Made by a program: the position numbers and the translations under genes | Part shown: positions 55,314-64,000 of the stretch, in pieces | Layout: every line of letters begins with the position of its first letter | How positions within the stretch are numbered: position 1 is the stretch's first letter | The notes under the pieces: generated by a model | Databases searched by the model: none | What the model saw: the letters and a program-made list of their open reading frames with translations, nothing else | What the model was told of the DNA's origin: nothing | Source: Schoenoplectus triqueter | Taxonomy: Eukaryota > Streptophyta > Magnoliopsida > Poales > Cyperaceae | Assembly: GCA_964058805.1 (NCBI GenBank) | Contig: CAXKVV010002170.1 | Span: 243,001 to 307,000 of the forward strand | DNA: 64,000 bases | Direction of reading: 5' to 3'

Positions 55314-58300
55314 TTAAGAAAACGAGACCCGACGCACTCGGTACCTTCGAAATCGAGACCGGGCACGCAAAACATGAAAACGGGACACGACGCCCTCGGT
55401 ACCGCCGAAAACGAGTCCGGGAGCGCAAAACATGAAAACGGGACCCGACGCTCTCGGTACCGCCGAAACCGAGTCCGGGCGCGCAAAACATGAAAACGGG
55501 ACACGACTCCCTCGGTACCACCGAAACCGAGTCCGGGCGCGCAAAACATGAAAACGGGACACGACTCCCTCGGTACCGCCGAAATCGAGTCCGGGGCGCG
55601 CAAAACGTGAAAACGGGACCCGACGCCCTCGGTACCGCCGAAAACGAGTCCGAGAGCGCAAAACATGAAAACGGGTCTCGACGCCATCGGTACCGTCGAA
55701 AATGAGTCGGGGCGCGCAAAACGTGAAAACGGGACCCGACGCCCTCGGTACCACCGAAAACGAGTTCGAGCGCCCAAATTAAGAAAACGAGACCCGACGC
55801 ACTCGGTACCTTCGAAATCGAGTCCGGGCACGCAAAACATGAAAACAGGACACGACGCCCTCGGTACCGCCGAAAACGAGTCCGGGCGCGCAAAACATGA
55901 AAATGGGACTCGTCGCCCTCTGTACCTCCAAAAATGAGTCCGGGCGCCCAAAACATGAAAACAGGACCCGACAGCCTCGGCGCCGCCGAAAACGAGTCCG
56001 ACGCCATCGGTACCGCCGAAAATGAGTCGGGGAGCGCAAAACATGAAAACGGGACCCGACGCCCTCGGTACCGCCGAAAACGAGTCCGGGAGCGCAAAAC
56101 ATGAAAACGGACCCTACGCACTCAGTACCGCCGAAACCGAGTCCGGGCGCACAAAACATGAAAACGGGACACGACTCCCTCGGTACCGCCGAAACCGAGT
56201 TCGGGCGCGCAAAACATGACAACGGGACCTGACGCCCTCGGTACCGCCGAAATCGAGTATGAGAGCGCACAACATGAAAACGGGTCCCGACGCCATCGGT
56301 ACCGCCGAAAACGAGTCAGGGAGCGCAAAACATGAAAACGGGACCCGACGCCCTCGGTACCACCCAAAACGAGTCCGGGAGCGCAAAACATGAAAACGGG
56401 ACCCGACGCTCTCGGTACCGCCGAAACCGAGTCCGGGCGCGCAAAACATGAAAACGGGACATGACTCCCTCGGTACCACCGAAACCGGGAACGGGCGCGC
56501 AAAACATGAAAACGGGTCCCGACGCCCTCGGTATCGGCGAAACTGAGTCCGGGCGCGCAAAACAATAAAACGAGACCCGACGCCCTCGGCGCCGTCGAAA
56601 ACGAGTCCGCGAGCGCAAAACATGAAAACGGGCTCGACGCCATCGGTACCGCCGAAAACGTGTCAGGGAGCACAAAACATGAAAACGGGACCCGACGCCC
56701 TCGGTACCGCCGAAAACAAGTCCGGGAGCGCAAAGCATGAAAACGGGTCCCGACGCCCTCGGTACCGCCGAAAACAAGTCCGGGAGCGCAAAACATGAAA
56801 ACGGGACCCGACGTCCTCGGTACGGCCGAAAACGAGTCCGGGAGCGCAAAACATGAAAACGGGACCCGACGCCCTCGGTACCGCCGAAAACGATTCCGGG
56901 AGCGCAAAACATGAAAACGGGACCCGACGCCGTCGGTACCGCCGAAACCTAGTCCGAGAGCGCAAAACATGAAAACGGGACTTGACTCCCTCGGTACCGC
57001 CGAAAATGTGTCTGGGAGCGCAAAACATGAAAACTGGACCCGACGCCCTCGGTACTGCCGAAACCGAGTCCGAGAGCGCAAAACATGAAAACGGGTAACG
57101 ACGCCATCGGTACCGCCGAAAACGAGTCCGGGAGCGCACAACATCAAAACGGGACCCGACGCCCTCGGTACCGCCGAAAACGAGTCCGGGCGCGCAAAAC
57201 GTGAAAACGGGACCCGACGCCCTCGGTACCGCCAAAAATGAGTTCGAGCGGCCAAATTAAGAAAACGAGACCCGACGCACTCGGTACCTTCGAAATCGAG
57301 ACCGGGCACGCAAAACATGAAAACGGGACACGACGCCCTCGGTACCGCCGAAAACGAGTCCTGGAGCGCAAAACATGAAAACGGGACCCGACGCTCTCGG
57401 TACCGCCGAAACCGAGTCCGGGCGCGCAAAACATGAAAACGGGACACGACTCCCTCGGTACCGCCGAAACCGAGTCCGGGCGCGCAAAACATGAAAACGG
57501 GACACGACTCCCTCGGTACCGCCGAAATCGAGTCCGGGGCGCGCAAAACGTGAAAACGGGACCCGACGCCCTCGGTACCGCCGAAAACGAGTCCGCGAGC
57601 GCAAAACATGAAAACGGGTCTCGACGCCATCGGTACCGTCGAAAATGAGTCGGGGCGCGCAAAACGTGAAAACGGGACCCGACGCCCTCGGTACCACCGA
57701 AAACGAGTTCAAGCGCCCAAATTAAGAAAACGAGACCCGACACACTCGGTACCTTCGAAATCGAGTCCGGGCACGCAAAACATGAAAACAGGACACGACG
57801 CCCTCGGTACCGCCGAAAACGAGTCCGGGCGCGCAAAACATGAAAATGGGACTCGTCGCCCTCTGTACCTCCAAAAATGAGTCCGGGCGCCCAAAACATG
57901 AAAACAGGACCCGACAGCCTCGGCGCCGCCGAAAACGAGTCCGACGCCATCGGTACCGCCGAAAATGAGTCGGGGAGCGCAAAACATGAAAACGGGACCC
58001 GACGCCCTCGGTACCGCCGAAAACGAGTCCGGGAGCGCAAAACATGAAAACGGACCCTACGCACTCAGTACCGCCGAAACCGAGTCCGGGCGCACAAAAC
58101 ATGAAAACGGGACACGACTCCCTCGGTACCGCCGAAACCGAGTTCGGGCGCGCAAAACATGACAACGGGACCTGACGCCCTCGGTACCGCCGAAATCGAG
58201 TATGAGAGCGCACAACATGAAAACGGGTCCCGACGCCATCGGTACCGCCGAAAACGAGTCAGGGAGCGCAAAACATGAAAACGGGACCCGACGCCCTCGG

Positions 58301-61300
58301 TACCACCCAAAACGAGTCCGGGAGCGCAAAACATGAAAACGGGACCCGACGCTCTCGGTACCGCCGAAACCGAGTCCGGGCGCGCAAAACATGAAAACGG
58401 GACATGACTCCCTCGGTACCACCGAAACCGGGAACGGGCGCGCAAAACATGAAAACGGGTCCCGACGCCCTCGGTATCGGCGAAACTGAGTCCGGGCGCG
58501 CAAAACATGAAAACGAGACCCGACGCCCTCGGCGCCGTCGAAAACGAGTCCGCGAGCGCAAAACATGAAAACGGGCTCGACGCCATCGGTACCGCCGAAA
58601 ACGTGTCAGGGAGCACAAAACATGAAAACGGGACCCGACGCCCTCGGTACCGCCGAAAACAAGTCCGGGAGCGCAAAGCATGAAAACGGGTCCCGACGCC
58701 CTCGGTACCGCCGAAAACAAGTCCGGGAGCGCAAAACATGAAAACGGGACCCGACGTCCTCGGTACGGCCGAAAACGAGTCCGGGAGCGCAAAACATGAA
58801 AACGGGACCCGACGCCCTCGGTACCGCCGAAAACGATTCCGGGAGCGCAAAACATGAAAACGGGACCCGACGCCGTCGGTACCGCCGAAACCTAGTCCGA
58901 GAGCGCAAAACATGAAAACGGGACTTGACTCCCTCGGTACCGCCGAAAATGTGTCTGGGAGCGCAAAACATGAAAAATGGACCCGACGCCCTCGGTACTG
59001 CCGAAACCGAGTCCGAGAGCGCAAAACATGAAAACGGGTACCGACTCCCTCGGTACCGCCGAAACCGAGTCCGAGAGCGCAAAACATGAAAACAGGTCCC
59101 GACGCCCTCGTTACCGCCGAAACCGAGTCCGGGCGCGCAAAACATGAAAACGCGACCCGACGCCCTCGGCGCCGCCGAAACCGAGTCCGGGCGCGCAAAA
59201 CATGAAAACGGGACACGACTCCCTCGGTACCGCCGAAATCGAGTCCGGGGCGCGCAAAACGTGAAAACGGAACACGACGCCCTCGGTACCGCCGAAAACG
59301 AGTCCGGGAGCGCAAAAAAAGAAATCGGGACCCGACGCCATCGGTACCGTCGAAAATGAGTCGGGGAGCGCAAAACATAAAAACAGGACCAGACGCCCTC
59401 GGTACCGCCGAAACCGAGTCCGGGAGCGCACAACATGAAAACGGGTCCCGACGCCCTCGGTACCGCCGAAAAAGAGTCCGGGAGCGCAAAACATGAAAAC
59501 GGACCCGACGCCCTCGGTACCGCCGAAACCGAGTCCGGGCACGCAAAACATGAAAACGGGACATGACTCCCTCGGTACCGCCGAAATCGAGTCCGGGGCG
59601 CGCAAAACGTGAAAACGGGACCCGACGCCCTCGGTATCGCCGAAAACGAGTCCGAGAGCGCAAAACATGAAAACGGGTCTCGACGCCATCGGTACCGTCG
59701 AAAATGAGTCAGGGCGCGCAAAACGTGAAAACGGGACCCGACGCCCTCGGTACCACCGAAAACGAGTTCGAGCGCCCAAATTAAGAAAACGAGACCCGAC
59801 GCACTTGGTACCTTCGAAATCGAGTCCGGGCACGCAAAACATGAAAACGGGACCCGACGCCCTCGGAACCGCCGAAAATGAGTCCGGGCGCGCAAAACAT
59901 TAAAATGCGACCCGTCGCCCTCTTTACCTCCAAAAATGAGTCTGGGCGCAAAACATGAAAACGGGAGCCGACGCCCTCGGTACCGCCGAAAACGAGTCTG
60001 GGAGCGCAAAACAAGAAAGCGGGTCCCGACGCCCTCGGTACCGTCGAAAATGAGTCGGGGAGCGCAAAACATGAAAACGGGACCCGACGGCCTCGGTACC
60101 TCCAAAAACGAGTCCGGGAGCGCAAAACATAAAAACGGGACCCGACGCCCTCGGTACCGCCGAAAATGAGTTGGGGAGCGCAAAACATGAAAACGGGACC
60201 CTACGCCCTCGGTACCGCCGAAAACGAGTCCGGGAGCGCAAAACATGAAAACAGGACCCGACGCCCTCGGAACCGCCGAAAACGAGTCCGGGCGCGCAAA
60301 ACATTAAAATGGGACCCGTCGCCCTCTGTACCTCCAAAAATGAGTCTGGGCGCGCAAAACACGAAAACGGGACCCGACGCCCTCGGTACCGCCGAAACCG
60401 AGTCCGAGAGCGCAAAACATGAAATTGGGTACCGACTCCCTCGGTACCGCCGAAAATGAGTCCTGGAGCGCAAAACATGAAAACGGGACCCGACGCCCTC
60501 GGTACTGCCGAAACCGAGTCCGAGAGCGCAAAACATGAAAACGGGTAACGACGCCATCGGTACCGCCGAAAACGAGTCCGGGAGCGCACAACATCAAAAC
60601 GGGACCCGACGCCCTCGGTACCGCCGAAAACGAGTCCGGGAGCGCAAAACATGAAAACAGGACCCGACGCCCTCGGTACGGCCGAAACCGAGTCCGGGAG
60701 CGAAAAACATGAAAACGGGACCCGACGCCCTCGGTACGGCCGAAACAGGGTCCGGGCGCCCAAAACATGAAAACGGGACCCGACGCTCTCGGTACCGCCG
60801 AAACAGGGTCCGGGCGCCCAAAACATAAAAACGGGACCCGACGCCCTCGGTACTGCCGAAACCGAGTCCGGGAGCGCACAACATCAAAACGGGACCCGAC
60901 GCCCTCGGTACCGCCGAAAACGAGTCCGGGAGCGCCAAACATGAAAACGGGACCCGACGCCCTCGGTACGGCCGAAACCGAGTCCGGGCGCGCAAAACGT
61001 GAAAACGGGACCCGACGCCCTCGGTACCGCCAAAAATGAGTTCGAGCGCCCAAATTAAGAAAACGAGACCCGACGCACTCGGTACCTTCGAAATCGAGAC
61101 CGGGCACGCAAAACATGAAAACGGGACACGACGCCCTCGGTACCGCCGAAAACGAGTCCGGGCGCGCAAAACATGAAAATGGGACTCGTCGCCCTCTGTA
61201 CCTCCAAAAATGAGTCCGGGCGCCCAAAACATGAAAACAGGACCCGACAGCCTCGTCGCCGCCGAAAACGAGTCCGAGAGCGCAAAACATTAAAACGGGT

Positions 61301-62760
61301 CCCGACGCCATCGGTACCGCCGAAAATGAGTCGGGGAGCGCAAAACATGAAAACGGGACCCGACGCCCTCGGTACCGCCGAAAACGAGTCCGGGTGCGCA
61401 AAACATGAAAACGGACCCTACGCACTCAGTACCGCCGAAACCGAGTCCGGGCGCACAAAACATGAAAACGGGACACGACTCCCTCGGTACCGCCGAAACC
61501 GAGTTCGGGCGCGCAAAACATGACAACGGGACCTGACTCCCTCGGTACCGCCGAAATCGAGTATGAGAGCGCACAACATGAAAACGGGTCCCGACGCCAT
61601 CGGTACCGCCGAAAACGAGTCAGGGAGCGCAAAACATGAAAACGGGACCCGACGCCCTCGGTACCACCCAAAACGAGTCCGGGAGCGCAAAACATGAAAA
61701 CGGGACCCGACGCTCTCGGTACCGCCGAAACCGAGTCCGGGCGCGCAAAACATGAAAACGGGACATGACTCCCTCGGTACCACCGAAACCGGGAACGGGC
61801 GCGCAAAACATGAAAACGGGTCCCGACGCCCTCGGTATCGGCGAAACTGAGTCCGGGCGCGCAAAACATGAAAACGAGACCCGACGCCCTCGGCGCCGTC
61901 GAAAACGAGTCCGCGAGCGCAAAACATGAAAACGGGCTCGACGCCATCGGTACCGCCGAAAACGTGTCAGGGAGCACAAAACATGAAAACGGGACCCGAC
62001 GCCCTCGGTACCGCCGAAAACAAGTCCGGGAGCGCAAAGCATGAAAACGGGTCCCGACGCCCTCGGTACCGCCGAAAACAAGTCCGGGAGCGCAAAACAT
62101 GAAAACGGGACCCGACGTCCTCGGTACGGCCGAAAACGAGTCCGGGAGCGCAAAACATGAAAACGGGACCCGACGCCCTCGGTACCGCCGAAAACGATTC
62201 CGGGAGCGCAAAACATGAAAACGGGACCCGACGCCGTCGGTACAGCCGAAACCTAGTCCGAGAGCGCAAAACATGAAAACGGGACCTGACTCCCTCGGTA
62301 CCGCCGAAAATGTGTCTGGGAGCGCAAAACATGAAAACTGGACCCGACGCCCTCGGTACTGCCGAAACCGAGTCCGAGAGCGCAAAACATGAAAACGGGT
62401 ACCGACTCCCTCGGTACCGCCGAAACCGAGTCCGAGAGCGCAAAACATGAAAACAAGTCCCGACGCCCTCGTTACCGCCGAAACCGAGTCCGGGCGCGCA
62501 AAACATGAAAACGCGACCCGACGCCCTCGGCGCCGCCGAAACCGAGTCCGGGCGCGCAAAACATGAAAACGGGACACGACTCCCTCGGTACCGCCGAAAT
62601 CGAGTCCGGGGCGCGCAAAACGTGAAAACGGAACACGACGCCCTCGGTACCGCCGAAAACGAGTCCGGGAGCGCAAAACAAGAAATCGGGACCCAACGCC
62701 ATCGGTACCGTCGAAAATGAGTCGGGGAGCGCAAAACATAAAAACAGGACCAGACGCCCT
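55314..62760 (+). repeat. Near-identical higher-order blocks (1943- and 3361-bp offsets)
   Basis: Landmarks at 55665, 56022 and 56316 recur 1943 bp later (57608, 57965, 58259). Those at 58057, 58259 and 59144 recur 3361 bp later (61418, 61620, 62505). Over about 600 bp the three copies starting at 56316, 58259 and 61620 are nearly identical, including rare variants such as CGAAACCGGGAACGGGCGCG and GGTATCGGCGAAACTGAG. 1943 is 33.5 monomers because the block includes a half-monomer deletion; 3361 is 58 monomers minus 3 bp. Confidence 0.8.
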
Positions 62761-64000
62761 CGGTACCGCCGAAACCGAGTCCTGGAGCGCAAAACAAGAA
62801 AACGGGTCCCGACGCCCTCGGTACCGCCGAAAAAGAGTCCGGGAGCGCAAAACATGAAAACGGACCCGACGCCCTCGGTACCGCCGAAACCGAGTCCGGG
62901 CGCGCAAAACATGAAAATGGGACCCGTCGCCCTCTGTACCTCCAAAAATGAGTCCGGGCGCCCAAAACATGAAAACAGGACCCGACAGCCTCGGCGCCGC
63001 CGAAAACGAGTCCGAGAGCGCAAAACATGAAAACGGGTCCTGACGCCATCGGTACCACCGAAACCGGGTCCGGGCGCGCAAAACATGAAAACAGGTCATG
63101 ACGCCCTCGTTACCGCCGAAACCGAGTCCGGGCGCGCAAAACATGAAAACGCGACCCGACGCCCTCGGGACCGCCGAAACCGAGTCCGGGAGCGCAAAAC
63201 AAGAAAACGGGACCCGACGCAATCGGTACCGTCGAAAATGAGTCGGGGAGCGCAAAACATGAAAACGGGACCGGACGCCCTCGGTACCGCCGAAACCGAG
63301 TCCGGGAGCGCAAAACATGAAAACGGGTCCCGACGCCATCGGTACCGCCGAAAAATAGTCCGGGAGCGCAAAACATTAAAACGGACCCGACGCCCTCGGT
63401 ACCGCCGAAACCGAGTCCGGGCGCGCAAAACATGATAACGGGACACGACTCCCTCGGTACCGCCGAAATCGAGTCCGAAGCGCGCAAAACGTGAAAACGG
63501 GACCCGACGCCCTCGGTACCGCCGAAAACGAGTCCGAGAGCGCAAAACATGAAAACGGGTCTCGACGCCCTCGGTATCGGAGAAACTGAGTCCGGGCGCG
63601 CAAAACATGAAAACGAGACCCGACGCCCTCGGCGCCGTCGAAAACGAGTCCGCGAGCGCAAAACATGAAAACGGGTCTCGACGCCATCGGTACCGCCGAA
63701 AACGTGTCAGGGAGCACAAAACATGAAAACGGGACCCGACGCCCTCGGTACCGCCGAAAACAAGTCCAGGAGCGCAAAGCATGAAAACGGGTCCCGACGC
63801 CCTCGGTACCGCCGAAAACAAGTCCGGGAGCGCAAAACATGAAAACGGGACCCGACGTCCTCGGTACGGCCGAAAACGAGTCCGGGAGCGCAAAACATGA
63901 AAACGGGACCCGACGCCCTCGGTACCGCCGAAAACGATTCCGGGAGCGCAAAACATGAAAACGGGACCCGACGCCCTCGGTACCACCCAAAACGAGTCCG

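Larger units (their letters stand above)
53885..64000 (+). repeat. 58-bp satellite array, orientation A (right arm)
   Basis: About 174 monomers of the same 58-bp satellite, running off the window end. The first unit completes the monomer interrupted by the retroelement. Variant order shows strong higher-order structure here, including half-monomer deletions (for example about 55999, where GAGTCCG joins directly to ACGCCATCGG). No gene is supported. Confidence 0.97.

Noticed and set aside
53885..64000. CRISPR-like array
   Set aside because: Repeats are contiguous 58-bp units with no spacers, in clearly plant DNA.

Overview
The window is plant nuclear DNA made of two things: a very large tandem satellite array and one nearly pristine giant LTR retrotransposon sitting inside it. 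Eukaryotic plant origin is shown by a Ty3/gypsy polyprotein with two consecutive RNase H domains (a mark of the plant Tat lineage), a Plant Mobile Domain gene with short GT-AG introns, and plant-style G-box palindromes in the LTRs. The species cannot be named from sequence alone.

Satellite: 1-24358 and 53885-64000 (about 34.5 kb) are head-to-tail copies of a CpG-rich 58-bp monomer carrying a GGTACC (KpnI) site. Orientation A runs 1-9925, the inverse orientation B runs 9926-23597, then A resumes at 23598-24358 and after the retroelement. Monomer variants are organised into irregular higher-order blocks (offsets 522, 928, 1943, 2781 and 3361 bp). The very long open frames in the array are a by-product of a stop-free monomer whose length is not a multiple of three; I do not call them genes.

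Retroelement: 24359-53884 (29,526 bp, minus orientation). It has TG...CA LTRs of 7453 and 7457 bp, a perfect 5-bp target duplication CCCTC, a primer-binding-site candidate next to the right (5') LTR and a weak polypurine-tract candidate next to the left (3') LTR. By eye the LTRs differ at two bases and two simple-repeat slippages, so the insertion is very young. The minus strand encodes one uninterrupted 3028-codon Gag-Pol (Gag, knuckle, protease, second knuckle module, RT, degenerate RNase H, archaeal-type RNase H, integrase).

Between pol and the 3' LTR, on the opposite strand, lies a second gene that reads cleanly only after removal of five short introns (72-77 bp, all phase 1). It begins with a Plant Mobile Domain and ends in a helical, coiled-coil-like tail. 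Duplicated TATA-like boxes at the LTR edge point into it, so the same LTR may hold a sense promoter for gag-pol and an antisense promoter for the spliced gene. The two genes converge on a 1.7-kb spacer with a 240-bp tandem duplication. This antisense, multi-intron gene in an intact giant-LTR element is the most notable system in the window.
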